Below, in pieces: positions 14,247 to 22,953 of a DNA stretch of 53,781 nucleotides. Numbering within the stretch: the first letter of the stretch is position 1; each line of letters opens with the position of its first letter. Under the pieces are notes generated by a model. It saw only the letters and a list, made by a program, of their open reading frames with translations. It was not told the origin of the DNA and did no database searches. A program made the translations under genes and the position numbers. The stretch is from Paludibacteraceae bacterium (lineage in GTDB: Bacteria; Bacteroidota; Bacteroidia; Bacteroidales; Paludibacteraceae): NCBI GenBank assembly GCA_024401535.1, contig JAKSKX010000017.1:1-53781 (forward strand), written 5' to 3'.

Positions 14247-15089
14247 ATGAGAAGAGTAGCTATACAAGGAGTCGCAGGAGCATTTCACGACATCGCTGCA
14301 AGAGAATTCTTCAAGGGTGAAGAAGTCGAGGTGGTAGAGTGTGAGACTTTCCCTGATTTGTTCGAGACAGTGAAGCGTGATGGCATCATTGCTACTTTGG
14401 CTATTGAGAACACCATCGCAGGAAGCCTTCTTCAAAACCATATCATGTTGAAGGAAAGCTGTTTGAAGATTGCAGGCGAGCATAAGGTTCGTATTCGACA
14501 GAACCTTGTTGCAATGCCTGGACAGGAAATTGACCAGATCAACGAGGTGTATTCTCATCCTATTGCCCTTGCCCAGTGTTCGGCTTTCTTTAGCGAGAAC
14601 AAGCACTTGAAGGCTGTCGAGTGGGACGATACAGCTTCGGCAGCAAAGATGATTGCCCGTGAAAAGTGCATGGGAAAAGCCGGAATCTGTAGCGAGAGAG
14701 CCGCTGAAATTTACGGACTTGATATCATTGCAAAGGGTATCGAGACTAACAAGAAGAATTTTACTCGTTTCCTTGTGATTTCAGATCCTTGGACAGTAGA
14801 AGAGATAAAGGGTGCGAATGCTGTAGTGAACAAGTCATCTATAGTGTTCAGACTTCCTCACGAGGAGGGTAGCCTTGCAAAAGTATTGTCAATAATGTCG
14901 TACTATGGCATGAACCTTACTAAAATCCAGTCGTTGCCTATTATCGGTAGGGAGTGGGAGTATGAATTCTATGTTGACTTGAAGTTCGACAACTTCTTGA
15001 GGTACAAGCAGAGCCTTGACGCAATGGAGCCATTGACTCGAGATCTTATGATTCTTGGCGAATATCAGGAGGGAAGACAGACAATCTAA
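14247..15089 (+). CDS. pheA: Prephenate dehydratase
   Basis: A 280-residue enzyme converting prephenate to phenylpyruvate, the committed step to phenylalanine. The periplasmic-binding-like catalytic domain starts at VAIQGVAGAFHDIAA and contains the family patterns IENTIAGSLLQN, VYSHPIALAQC and the NFTRFLVI signature (TRF, catalytic Thr). A C-terminal ACT domain (about 195-275: SIVFRLPHEEGSLAKVLSIM) is expected to bind phenylalanine for feedback inhibition. No chorismate mutase is fused here; that activity is fused to the DAHP synthase two genes downstream. First gene of the operon behind the Phe/Tyr attenuator. Confidence 0.95.
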   Translation: MRRVAIQGVAGAFHDIAAREFFKGEEVEVVECETFPDLFETVKRDGIIATLAIENTIAGSLLQNHIMLKESCLKIAGEHKVRIRQNLVAMPGQEIDQINEVYSHPIALAQCSAFFSENKHLKAVEWDDTASAAKMIAREKCMGKAGICSERAAEIYGLDIIAKGIETNKKNFTRFLVISDPWTVEEIKGANAVVNKSSIVFRLPHEEGSLAKVLSIMSYYGMNLTKIQSLPIIGREWEYEFYVDLKFDNFLRYKQSLDAMEPLTRDLMILGEYQEGRQTI

Positions 15090-15131
15090 TCATTTTAGAG
15101 AAAGTAAATCACATCATAAAAAGAAACAACA

Positions 15132-16298
15132 ATGAACGTAAGTCCAGCAGATAGGATACTCAACATTCAGGAGTACTACTTTTCTAAGAAGCTTAGAGAG
15201 GTGGCACAGCTAAATGCTGAAGGAAGGGACATCATCAGCCTTGGTATAGGTAGTCCAGACAGAATGCCATCAAATACAGCAATCGAGGCGCTATGCAACA
15301 CAGCTAAGGAGCCGAACGCTCACGGTTATCAGTCTTATCAGGGTATTCCCGAACTTCGCAAGGGTTTTGCTGACTTCTATTCTCGCTGGTATGGAGTGGA
15401 GTTGAATCCAAACAAGGAGATTCTTCCTTTGATTGGTTCCAAGGAGGGTGTATTCTTCCTTACATTGACTTTCATTAACCCAGATGATGGTGTTCTGGTA
15501 CCAAATCCAGGTTACCCTACATACACTTCCGCCTCAAAGATTTTGGGTGCAAGAATCGTCAACTATGACCTTCTTGAGGAGAACGGCTGGCAGCCTGACT
15601 TCGACAAGTTGGAGAAGATGGACTTGTCCGGTGTCAAATTGATGTGGACAAACTATCCTAACATGCCTACCGGAGGTAATGCTCGCAGAGAGACATACGA
15701 GAGACTGGTAGAGTTCGGAAAGAAGCACAATATCATCATCTGCAACGATAACCCATACTCGTTCATCCTTAACGACAATCCTATGAGCATCCTTTCTGTC
15801 CCAGGTGCGAAGGACTGCTGCATAGAGCTTAACTCCATGAGTAAGGCTCACAATATGCCGGGCTGGCGTCTTGGTATGCTTGCAGGAAACGAGACTTTCG
15901 TGGGTTGGATTCTAAAGGCAAAGAGCAATGTCGATTCGGGAATGTTCAAGCCTATGCAGGTTGCTGCAGCTAAGGCTCTATACGCAGACAAGGACTGGTA
16001 CGAGTCAAACAACAAGGTATATCGTGCAAGAAGAAAGTATGCAGAGGAGATTATGCAGTACCTTGGCTGTACTTTCGATCCTACACAGGTCGGTATGTTC
16101 CTATGGGGCAAAATTTCTGCCCAATACAAGAGCAGCGAGGAGCTTGCAGACAAGATACTTTATGATTGCAGAGTGTTCTTGACTCCAGGATTTATCTTTG
16201 GAAGCAACGGTGAGCGCTACATCCGTATCTCGCTTTGTGCTACAGAAGAGAAACTAAAGGAAGCTTTGGAGAGAATCAAGGCAGGTTTGAAGAAATAA
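15132..16298 (+). CDS. PLP-dependent aminotransferase class I, likely aromatic/aspartate type
   Basis: A 388-residue fold-type I aminotransferase. Visible features: SLGIGSPD near the N-terminus, NPGYPTY for cofactor stacking, NYPNMPTGG, the DNPYSF block, and SMSKAHNMPGWRLG containing the Schiff-base lysine. From its place between prephenate dehydratase and DAHP synthase-chorismate mutase it probably transaminates phenylpyruvate or hydroxyphenylpyruvate (or prephenate) to complete Phe/Tyr synthesis. It could also act on aspartate or in lysine synthesis, as relatives in this superfamily overlap. It follows pheA by 42 bp with no terminator between. Confidence 0.87.
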   Translation: MNVSPADRILNIQEYYFSKKLREVAQLNAEGRDIISLGIGSPDRMPSNTAIEALCNTAKEPNAHGYQSYQGIPELRKGFADFYSRWYGVELNPNKEILPLIGSKEGVFFLTLTFINPDDGVLVPNPGYPTYTSASKILGARIVNYDLLEENGWQPDFDKLEKMDLSGVKLMWTNYPNMPTGGNARRETYERLVEFGKKHNIIICNDNPYSFILNDNPMSILSVPGAKDCCIELNSMSKAHNMPGWRLGMLAGNETFVGWILKAKSNVDSGMFKPMQVAAAKALYADKDWYESNNKVYRARRKYAEEIMQYLGCTFDPTQVGMFLWGKISAQYKSSEELADKILYDCRVFLTPGFIFGSNGERYIRISLCATEEKLKEALERIKAGLKK

Positions 16299-16324
16299 TC
16301 AGTAAATAAGAAAAGAATTAATAT

Positions 16325-17389
16325 ATGGAAATTAAGAAGATTAGTCTTGCAGGAGCTTGTGATAGCAGACCGATGGTCATCGCAGGTCCTTGTAGTGCAG
16401 AGACACAGGAGCAGACATTGAATACAGCGCGCCAGCTACACGCTCAGGGTATAAAGATATTCCGTGCAGGAGTTTGGAAACCACGTACTAAGCCAGGTGG
16501 TTTCGAGGGCGTTGGAGAAGAGGCTCTAGGATGGTTGAAGGAAGTTAAGAAGGAGACAGGTATGTACGTCTCTACAGAGGTAGCAACTGCAAAGCACGTA
16601 GAGTTGGCTTTGAAGTATGGTATCGATATGCTTTGGATTGGTGCTCGTACAACTGCAGACCCATTTGCAGTTCAGGAGATTGCTGACACTCTAAAGGGTG
16701 TAGATATTCCAGTCCTAGTCAAGAACCCCGTTAACCCTGATCTTGAGTTGTGGATCGGAGCGCTTCAGCGTATCAACAATGCCGGTATTACTCAGATCGG
16801 AGCTATCCACCGTGGATTCAGTTCATACGACAAGAAGCTTTACCGTAACCTTCCACAGTGGCATATTCCTATCGAGCTTCACCGCCGTTTGCCAGAGTTG
16901 CCTATAGTTTGCGACCCTAGCCACATCAGTGGTCGTCGTGACCTTATTGCTCCTCTTTGCCAGCAGGCTATGGACCTTCAGTTCGATGGCCTTATCGTAG
17001 AGAGCCACTGCGATCCAGATAACGCTTGGAGTGATGCTTCACAGCAGATTACTCCAGATGTTCTTTCTTTGGTATTGAACAGCCTTGTTGTTCGTAACAC
17101 TAACGAGACAACAGAGAACATCACTCTTCTTCGTAAGCAGATTGACGAGATAGACATGAACCTACTTGAGACTCTTGCAAAGAGAATGCGTATCTCTCGC
17201 GAGATCGGTCAGTACAAGAAGGAGCATGACATGCCAATTCTTCAGAGTCAGCGTTACGACGAGATCATCTCTAAGCGTGTGTCAGACGGTAAGTCTATGG
17301 CAATGGGCGAGGATTTCTTGAACACTATCTTCGAGGCAATTCACTCAGAGAGTGTACGCCAGCAGATGGAAGTGATGAACAAGGAGTAA
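16325..17389 (+). CDS. Bifunctional DAHP synthase / chorismate mutase
   Basis: A 354-residue two-domain enzyme. Residues 1-265 are a type I-beta DAHP synthase (VIAGPCSAET, FRAGVWKPRT, the GIDMLWIGARTT and IVCDPSHISGRRD blocks) that condenses PEP and erythrose-4-phosphate, the first step of the shikimate pathway. Residues 270-354 are an AroQ-type chorismate mutase (LLRKQIDEIDMNLLETLAKRM) that makes prephenate, the substrate of both pheA and tyrA. The fusion order synthase-mutase is common in Bacteroidetes; the mutase domain often also serves for allosteric control. It follows the aminotransferase by 26 bp. Confidence 0.95.
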   Translation: MEIKKISLAGACDSRPMVIAGPCSAETQEQTLNTARQLHAQGIKIFRAGVWKPRTKPGGFEGVGEEALGWLKEVKKETGMYVSTEVATAKHVELALKYGIDMLWIGARTTADPFAVQEIADTLKGVDIPVLVKNPVNPDLELWIGALQRINNAGITQIGAIHRGFSSYDKKLYRNLPQWHIPIELHRRLPELPIVCDPSHISGRRDLIAPLCQQAMDLQFDGLIVESHCDPDNAWSDASQQITPDVLSLVLNSLVVRNTNETTENITLLRKQIDEIDMNLLETLAKRMRISREIGQYKKEHDMPILQSQRYDEIISKRVSDGKSMAMGEDFLNTIFEAIHSESVRQQMEVMNKE

Positions 17390-17403
17390 GAAATATATTT
17401 TGA

Positions 17404-17446
17404 AAAATTAAGAGTTAGGAAATCCTTAACTCTTAATTTTTTATCT
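17404..17446 (+). terminator. Terminator or attenuating hairpin between the DAHP synthase gene and tyrA
   Basis: A long stem: AAAATTAAGAGTTA-GGA with TCC-TTAACTCTTAATTTT, one bulged base, then T residues. Strong enough to reduce or stop transcription into tyrA. No promoter of full consensus is visible before tyrA, so partial read-through is likely. Confidence 0.8.
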
Positions 17447-17468
17447 TTTAATGCCTAATTAAAAAGAA

Positions 17469-18242
17469 ATGCGTATTTTGATTCTTGGTGCTGGCAAGAT
17501 GGGTACATTCCTTACAGATGTACTATGTATGAAGCACGAGGTTGCTCTTTACGATAAAGACCAGCAGCGTCTTCGCTTTGTGTTCAATACACAGCGCCTA
17601 ACAACTTTGGAGGAGATTAGCGAGTTCAAACCTGAGTTATTGATCAATGCGGTTACTGTAAAATATACCATTCCGGCTTTCGAGATGGTGTTGCCTTACC
17701 TTCCTAAGGATTGTATTATCTCTGATATATCTTCTGTAAAGACAGCACTGCCAAAGTTCTACGCTAATTGTGGATTCAGATATGTCTCTACTCACCCTAT
17801 GTTCGGACCTACTTTCGCAAGTTTGTCCGATTTGCGCACTCAAAATGCAATCATCATTGCAGAGAGTGACTGTTTGGGCAAGGCGTTCTTCAAGGACTTG
17901 TATAGTTCGCTTCACTTGAATTTGTTTGAATATACATTCAAGGAGCATGATGAGACTATGGCATATTGCCTTTCCATTCCTTTCGCTTCTACTCTTGCCT
18001 TTGCATCAGTTATGAAGCACCAGGATGCTCCGGGTACTACTTTCAAGCGCCACATGGCAATCGCAGAGGGTGTTCTTTCCGAGGATGATTTCTTGATTTC
18101 AGAGATTCTGTTCAATCCGAACACTACAAAGCAGTTGGCATTGATACAGGAACAGCTTGCAGATCTTCAGGAGATTGTAAAGAGTAAGGACTATGAGCGC
18201 ATGCTTACATATCTTACTCAGGCAAGACAGAATATAAAGTAG
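17469..18242 (+). CDS. tyrA: Prephenate dehydrogenase
   Basis: A 257-residue NAD(P)-dependent enzyme that oxidises prephenate to 4-hydroxyphenylpyruvate, the tyrosine branch. The N-terminal Rossmann motif is ILGAGKMGTFL; SDISSVK and STHPMFGPTF are family blocks, the latter with the His that acts on prephenate. The C-terminal part is the helical dimerisation domain. No ACT domain is fused, so tyrosine feedback, if any, must act differently. Last gene of the aromatic group, separated from the third gene by a terminator-like hairpin. Confidence 0.93.
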   Translation: MRILILGAGKMGTFLTDVLCMKHEVALYDKDQQRLRFVFNTQRLTTLEEISEFKPELLINAVTVKYTIPAFEMVLPYLPKDCIISDISSVKTALPKFYANCGFRYVSTHPMFGPTFASLSDLRTQNAIIIAESDCLGKAFFKDLYSSLHLNLFEYTFKEHDETMAYCLSIPFASTLAFASVMKHQDAPGTTFKRHMAIAEGVLSEDDFLISEILFNPNTTKQLALIQEQLADLQEIVKSKDYERMLTYLTQARQNIK

Positions 18243-18263
18243 CAATAGACCAGATTCCTTTAA

Positions 18264-18290
18264 GGCGGGGTGTTTATCCCCGCTTTTTTT
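18264..18290 (+). terminator. tyrA terminator
   Basis: GCGGGG, loop TGTTTAT, CCCCGC, then a run of T residues. Confidence 0.9.
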
Positions 18291-18319
18291 GTCTATATTG
18301 ACGTATTCCGTATTTTTTC

Positions 18320-18351
18320 TTTGCAGTTTTGAAATAAACATTTATCTTTGC
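18320..18351 (+). promoter_or_regulatory. Promoter of the AddB-like gene
   Basis: TTTG (18320-18323), 19 bp, TATCTTTGC (18343-18351): full consensus match. The ATG at 18402 follows 50 bp later. Confidence 0.85.
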
Positions 18352-18401
18352 CTCTATAAAATACCCTTATTTATGAACGTTAATCTACATAAGATTTCAC
18401 G

Positions 18402-21362
18402 ATGAAGGATTCATTTATCAATTTGGTTTGCTCGGAGTTGGACAAACTTACTGAAAGCTGCGGGGAAGAGCTTCGTGGTCATACTCTTGTTTTCCCTGGA
18501 CGCAGAGCAATTCTGTTCTTCCAGAAGGCGTGGCTTGAGCGCAAAGGCAAGGCGACGTGGGTTCCAGAGTGCATCACTATTCAGGAACTGTTCACTTCCC
18601 TTGACAGGAACAAGTATGTTCTGGCGGACGACTTGGCTTTGTGCGTAGAGCTGTTCAACCTAATCAGTAAAGAGTATTCAGGCCTTATGGGTACTGCGTT
18701 AAAGTCGGAATTCGATTTGTTTTATCCCTGGGGAAATACGATAATTTCGGACTTCGATGACCTTGACAAGAACTGCGTCGATGCCAAGGTTGTATTCGGA
18801 AACATGCAGAACCTGGCAGAGATAGAAATCGACTACCTTGAGGAGGAGCAGAAGAAAATGCTCGAAGAGTACTTCAATTTCTCGTTCGAGAGCAAACAGG
18901 ATATGCTTGAGCATTTCGTTATGCTTTGCAGTCAGCTCTATAACATATACCTTGACTTCAAGGCTTCCTTAAAGAAGAAAGGCTGGGCATACGAGGGAAT
19001 GAGAAGCCGTGAAATCGTTGAGGCTGGCGAGTTGAACCTTGACCCAGAGATGCATTATTCCTTTATCGGATTCAATGTATTGAACGAAGTTGACCGCATA
19101 CTGTTCAAGAAAATAGGTAAGCAAAGAACACATTTCTATTGGGACTATGACTACCTCTATTCAATGTCGGACGAAGAGAGGGAAAGGTTGATGAAGAAGA
19201 CAGGAAACCTGCTTGTCGCTTTCGAGGCAGGCAAGCATATTCGCCAGAATATGTTTGTCTATGAGTATGAAAGTGCAATCGAAGACAAGGACAAGACTCT
19301 TTTCAATAATTTCAAGAACATAAAGAAGAAGGTCAAGTTTATCTCGACTTCGACCAATACAGCTCAGGCAAAATACCTTACCCAATACATCAAGGATTTG
19401 TACAGCAGTGATTTGAGTGACGAGGAAAAGCATGATACTGCTGTTGTGCTTTGTGACGAGAATCTGCTTCTCCCTGTGCTTCATTCACTGCCACTGAAAG
19501 TTGGTGAGGACGATTTTGCGGTGAATGTGACTATGGGCTATCCCTTGTCAATCACTCCGGCAGGCTCACTGCTCAAGGCTATGGTGCAGTACCAGAACTA
19601 TCTGACAACCTACGGCAGTGATACTGTGCCGCTAAAGATGATTCTTCCCTTGCTTCGCCATCCCTACATTTCGGCAGGGCACAAGGAGGCTTTGAATCAG
19701 GCTCTGGTATGGCAGAGGGAGAAGAAGTTTTATTTGAGGATGTCTGAAATCATGGCGTTCAAGCACGAGGACAAGGCGCTGTTTAATCCTTTGCTGTCAC
19801 CTGTTGGAAAAGACTTTTCAGCTTACCTTGACTGGATTGTTTCGGAGCTGAAGTACCTTTCTTCGGTAAAGTCATTGACATACGGCGCTTTGTTGAAAGA
19901 GTCTCTGTACAGGGCATATACTTTGGTCGTAAGGTTGAGGACGACGCTGTCCTCTCTGAAGGGTGTCAGCATCTCTGCCGAGATGATTGGCAGGCTTTTG
20001 ACACAGCTGGTTTCCTCTACGACAATACCTTTCCACGGCGAGGTTGACAAGGGCTTGCAGGTTATGGGCTTCCTCGAGACTCGTGGGCTTGACTTCACCA
20101 ACGTAGTGCTTATGTCGGCTGGCGAAGGTGTGCTTCCTCCCAAGGCAAACATCACTTCCTTCATTCCGCAAAGCATCAGAGAGGCTAACGAACTTACAAC
20201 TCTAGAGAATCAGTCATCAATCTATGCCTATTATTTCTACAGGCTTATACAAAGGGCGAAGAATGTTACTATTCTTTATAACGGTACCCCTTCTTTATCC
20301 TCGACAGGTCAGATGAGCCGTTTCATGATGCAGCTGATGATAGACACCGACCTTGAGATAGAGGAGCAGAACGTAGAGACTTCAATTCCGTCCATAGAGT
20401 CATCTCTGATTGAGGTTGAGAAGGACGAGATGGTTATGAAGGAGCTTGCCAGATACAGTGACACAAGCGAGGAGAAGTTCCTTTCGCCTTCCGCCCTCAA
20501 CTCTTACCTTGACTGCCAGCTGAAGTTCTATTTCCAGCAGATTATGAAGATAAGGCCGAAGCAGGAACAGGAGGATTTCCAGAACACGGACATCGGCACG
20601 ATTTTCCACGGAAGCATGGAGGACATATACAGCGGACAGAAGAACTGCGAGATTACCGAGGATTTTATCAAGAGTCTGATAAGGGACGACGGGAAGCTCT
20701 CCGAAATCGTGAACAACAGAATCAACGAGGAGTTTTTCAAGAACAAGCACGTCCCCGAGAGCGACTATTCCGGAAGGATGCAGATTCACAAGGAAATGAT
20801 TGTCATCTATGTCAAGAAGCAGTTGGCAAGAGACCTCCGCCACTGCCCCTTCCACTACATCGAGTCCGAGGGCAGACACATAATGCAGCTTGAACTGTCA
20901 GACGGAACAAGGATTCGCTTGGGCGGACTTATCGACCGTGTCGATACAAAGGACGGCTGTCTGAGGGTTGTTGACTACAAGACCGGAGGCTCGCCAGAGA
21001 AAGTCAGCGATTTCAGTAGTATGCTGGATTCATCTTTGCCTCACGAAAAACGCGCACACTATGCACTGCAGACTGCGATTTATTCGTTGATTCTGCACAA
21101 GGAGAAGGCTTGCGCCGTAATCCCGTCGCTGAGTTATGTGGCGAAGCTAAAGATGAACATGGACGACGACGATCAGGGCACCATCCCGTTCGGAAATGAT
21201 AAGAGACAGCTTGAAATCAGTTCGCTGAATGCAAATGAGTTTCAGGACGAGTTGGCGTCGGCTATAGATTCCATCTTTGACACCTCCATCCCCTTCCGCC
21301 AGACTCCGTGCGTTGAAAATTGCAGTTTCTGTGACTTCAAGAACATTTGCCGAAGAGCTTAA
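18402..21362 (+). CDS. PD-(D/E)XK nuclease, AddB/RexB-like
   Basis: A 986-residue protein with an inactive-helicase-like N-terminal part (VFPGRRAILFFQKAWL near 30) and a C-terminal RecB-type nuclease domain from about residue 690. Nuclease signatures: LSPSALNSYLDCQLKFYF, GTIFHGSMED (His), GGLIDRVD (Asp), VVDYKTGG (DxK) and the QTAIYSL box. One cysteine (YLDCQ) before and three after the nuclease (CVENCSFCDFKNIC) form the expected iron-sulphur cluster of AddB. It should act with an AddA-type helicase-nuclease in double-strand-break resection or foreign-DNA degradation; addA is not next to it, as is often true in this phylum. Own promoter. Confidence 0.85.
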   Translation: MKDSFINLVCSELDKLTESCGEELRGHTLVFPGRRAILFFQKAWLERKGKATWVPECITIQELFTSLDRNKYVLADDLALCVELFNLISKEYSGLMGTALKSEFDLFYPWGNTIISDFDDLDKNCVDAKVVFGNMQNLAEIEIDYLEEEQKKMLEEYFNFSFESKQDMLEHFVMLCSQLYNIYLDFKASLKKKGWAYEGMRSREIVEAGELNLDPEMHYSFIGFNVLNEVDRILFKKIGKQRTHFYWDYDYLYSMSDEERERLMKKTGNLLVAFEAGKHIRQNMFVYEYESAIEDKDKTLFNNFKNIKKKVKFISTSTNTAQAKYLTQYIKDLYSSDLSDEEKHDTAVVLCDENLLLPVLHSLPLKVGEDDFAVNVTMGYPLSITPAGSLLKAMVQYQNYLTTYGSDTVPLKMILPLLRHPYISAGHKEALNQALVWQREKKFYLRMSEIMAFKHEDKALFNPLLSPVGKDFSAYLDWIVSELKYLSSVKSLTYGALLKESLYRAYTLVVRLRTTLSSLKGVSISAEMIGRLLTQLVSSTTIPFHGEVDKGLQVMGFLETRGLDFTNVVLMSAGEGVLPPKANITSFIPQSIREANELTTLENQSSIYAYYFYRLIQRAKNVTILYNGTPSLSSTGQMSRFMMQLMIDTDLEIEEQNVETSIPSIESSLIEVEKDEMVMKELARYSDTSEEKFLSPSALNSYLDCQLKFYFQQIMKIRPKQEQEDFQNTDIGTIFHGSMEDIYSGQKNCEITEDFIKSLIRDDGKLSEIVNNRINEEFFKNKHVPESDYSGRMQIHKEMIVIYVKKQLARDLRHCPFHYIESEGRHIMQLELSDGTRIRLGGLIDRVDTKDGCLRVVDYKTGGSPEKVSDFSSMLDSSLPHEKRAHYALQTAIYSLILHKEKACAVIPSLSYVAKLKMNMDDDDQGTIPFGNDKRQLEISSLNANEFQDELASAIDSIFDTSIPFRQTPCVENCSFCDFKNICRRA

Positions 21363-21563
21363 TCTGTTCCGAGTATTATGGCATCGCTTTTGCAAGGTTG
21401 TTTTTGTGGCAAGAAGATAATGTGAGGGGAAAATACATATTTTTTATGGCTGTCCTTTGTGATTTTGAAGGAATCTTCATAAATTGCGGTCAAATAATAA
21501 TGGAATAGGCTAATTTCCTTATATATTTTGTTGATATAAAACGATTTAGCTTATATTTAAAAA
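21363..21563. other. Intergenic region
   Basis: AT-rich, about 200 bp, no gene, no clear terminator for the AddB-like gene. Confidence 0.3.
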
Positions 21564-21624
21564 TAAAAAGCGTAGAAACTAAGTAAACTAAAAATATTAA
21601 CATATTCGCATTGACTATTATTTG
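21564..21624 (+). repeat. 61-bp direct repeat, left copy
   Basis: Identical over 61 bp to 22641-22701 (begins TAAAAAGCGTAG, ends GACTATTATTTG). It lies 24 bp before the DUF3791 start codon. The end TATTATTTG is one base longer than a -7 box, so the repeat may carry a weak promoter. Confidence 0.9.
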
Positions 21625-21647
21625 ATTAGTTCGAATAGCAAAAAATA

Positions 21648-21878
21648 ATGTGTATGTCAAGCAAAGATAAAAATATATTAGAATTTTTGGTGGCTCTAGT
21701 AGCGGAATTAGCTGCCCGTCTTGACATCTCTCAAGATGTGGCTTACAATTATATTCGTAAGTATTATGGCTTAGAATATTATTTAAAGCACTATAACATC
21801 TTGCATACGCTATCTTTTGAAGAGAATGTAGAAGACTTAATACAAGTTTGTGCTAATAATGGAGGACAGTTACGATGA
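21648..21878 (+). CDS. DUF3791 family protein
   Basis: A 76-residue (or 74 from the second ATG) helical protein: KDKNILEFLVALVAELAARL followed by a YNYIRKYYGLEYYLKHY block, matching DUF3791, a family nearly always found beside DUF3990 genes in Bacteroidetes and Firmicutes. It probably works as antitoxin or partner of the next gene. Its stop overlaps the start of the DUF3990 gene by 4 bp (ATGA), so translation is coupled. Confidence 0.8.
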   Translation: MCMSSKDKNILEFLVALVAELAARLDISQDVAYNYIRKYYGLEYYLKHYNILHTLSFEENVEDLIQVCANNGGQLR

Positions 21879-22360
21879 AACTTTATCATGGGTCTAATGT
21901 GGTTGTTTCTTGTCCCGATTTATCCCGAGGAAAGCCCTTCAAGGATTTCGGACAGGGTTTTTATTTGTCCGATACATTTGAGCAAGCTATGGAAATGGCT
22001 AAGCGAGTCGTTGAACGTGGCGGAGCAAATCAGACACCTATAGTCAGTACATTTGAATTTGATGATTCGGTAATGATAGACAATTCGTTCAATGTGAAAT
22101 GTTTTAATACTTACACCGAAGAATGGGCAGAGTTTGTATTACGCAATCGAGATAGAAGGACTCCACAGCCTTATCACAATTATGATATTGTCTATGGTCC
22201 TATAGCTGACGATGGTGTCGTTCGTCAGATGCGTAGGTTTGAAATGGGTGCCATTTCTATGAAAGAGTTGATGCAAGAATTACAATATCCACCCAAGATT
22301 ACCTTTCAATACTTTTTCGGAAGCGAGAGGGGGCTTGAAAAACTGAAATTTTTATGTTAA
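21875..22360 (+). CDS. DUF3990 family protein, ADP-ribosyltransferase-like toxin candidate
   Basis: A 161-residue protein with LYHGSNVVV at the start, DFGQGFYLSDTFEQA about residue 28, and YDIVYGPIADDGV about 100. This pattern (His in YHGS, GFYLS, later acidic residue) resembles ADP-ribosyltransferase-fold proteins and is the DUF3990 family. Enzymatic activity has not been shown here; the role as a toxin is inferred from the coupled small genes on both sides, overlapping it by 4 bp upstream and 7 bp downstream. The whole three-gene unit lies between exact direct repeats. Confidence 0.75.
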   Translation: MKLYHGSNVVVSCPDLSRGKPFKDFGQGFYLSDTFEQAMEMAKRVVERGGANQTPIVSTFEFDDSVMIDNSFNVKCFNTYTEEWAEFVLRNRDRRTPQPYHNYDIVYGPIADDGVVRQMRRFEMGAISMKELMQELQYPPKITFQYFFGSERGLEKLKFLC

Positions 22361-22596
22361 CAGAAGGGCAGATACAATGTATGAAAGAGGATATGACTGT
22401 TGCTTTGGCACAGATTCTCATAGATGAGCAACATTATTCTATTGAGGATGCTTTGAGTGCAGTCTATAACTCTGTTACATTCCGTAACTTGCAAAATACT
22501 GCTACTGGTTACTACTATCAGAGTGTTGGTTATCTATACGATGACTTGCAAGCGGAGCTCTCGTTAGGTAACGATAAAAAGAACAAAGTAAAATAA
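22354..22596 (+). CDS. Small helical protein, third gene of the DUF3791/DUF3990 cassette
   Basis: An 80-residue acidic helical protein starting 7 bp inside the DUF3990 gene. It has the look of the other DUF3990 partner family (EDMTVALAQILIDEQHYSIEDAL ... YLYDDLQAEL). I take it as a second antitoxin or accessory protein; function unknown. A short GGGG-CAA-CCCC hairpin (22628-22638) follows it, too short to be a sure terminator. Confidence 0.65.
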   Translation: MLTEGQIQCMKEDMTVALAQILIDEQHYSIEDALSAVYNSVTFRNLQNTATGYYYQSVGYLYDDLQAELSLGNDKKNKVK

Positions 22597-22640
22597 TAAA
22601 TATAAATTAATTGCTCTTGCTTTGGTAGGGGCAACCCCAT

Positions 22641-22701
22641 TAAAAAGCGTAGAAACTAAGTAAACTAAAAATATTAACATATTCGCATTGACTATTATTT
22701 G
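22641..22701 (+). repeat. 61-bp direct repeat, right copy
   Basis: Exact copy of 21564-21624. Its last two bases are the first two of the large inverted repeat (22700), so the repeat boundary and the inverted-repeat boundary coincide. Confidence 0.9.
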
Positions 22702-22883
22702 CGTTCGTCTGAATTCGTCTGGAAAACTATATTGAGATAAGAACACAAAGATAGTGGTTAGGCAACTTCTATGGAAGAGGTGTGCCTTATCGCCATTTGT
22801 AAGAAATCAATGTTCATGTTTAGGCATGGACATCTTATATGGCGATAAGGTCTCATTTTCCAGACGAAGCCTTGACGAACGCA
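22700..22883. repeat. Nested inverted repeats before the restriction-modification genes
   Basis: Outer arms: TGCGTTCGTC (22700-22709) with GACGAACGCA (22874-22883), then TTCGTCTGGAAAA (22714-22726) with TTTTCCAGACGAA (22856-22868), separated by a 4/5-nt internal loop. Middle arms: CCTTATCGCCAT (22785-22796) with ATGGCGATAAGG (22839-22850), perfect. Inner arms: ATGTTCATG (22810-22818) with CATGGACAT (22825-22833), one G-U. All are coaxial, so the segment can fold into one long hairpin. Confidence 0.85.
22746..22753 (-). promoter_or_regulatory. Possible -7 box inside the inverted repeat, pointing left
   Basis: Minus-strand TATCTTTG matches TAnnTTTG. The -33 at 19 bp is only TTCC. If the segment were inverted, it would point toward the restriction-modification genes. 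Weak evidence. Confidence 0.3.
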
Positions 22884-22912
22884 TAAGAAGGTTCATGCTT
22901 TTTTTATGCGTT
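22878..22912 (+). other. Alternative hairpin competing with the outer inverted repeat
   Basis: AACGCATAA (22878-22886) pairs perfectly with TTATGCGTT (22904-22912). The left arm overlaps the right outer arm of the large inverted repeat, so the two structures exclude each other. It lies 42 bp before the restriction-modification start codon. Confidence 0.6.
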
Positions 22913-22953
22913 ATCGTGAGTGGTAGGTCGATGTGGTGATTCATTGATTTGCC

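Noticed and set aside
20400-20879. Minus-strand open frame of 159 codons within the AddB-like gene
   Set aside because: Lies opposite the conserved nuclease motifs and has leucine/valine-rich shadow composition; no ribosome site or promoter.
22700-22883. Inverted repeat as a MITE or insertion element
   Set aside because: No matching target-site duplication flanks it and no transposase is nearby; the arms also have unequal internal loops. Kept as a structured element instead.
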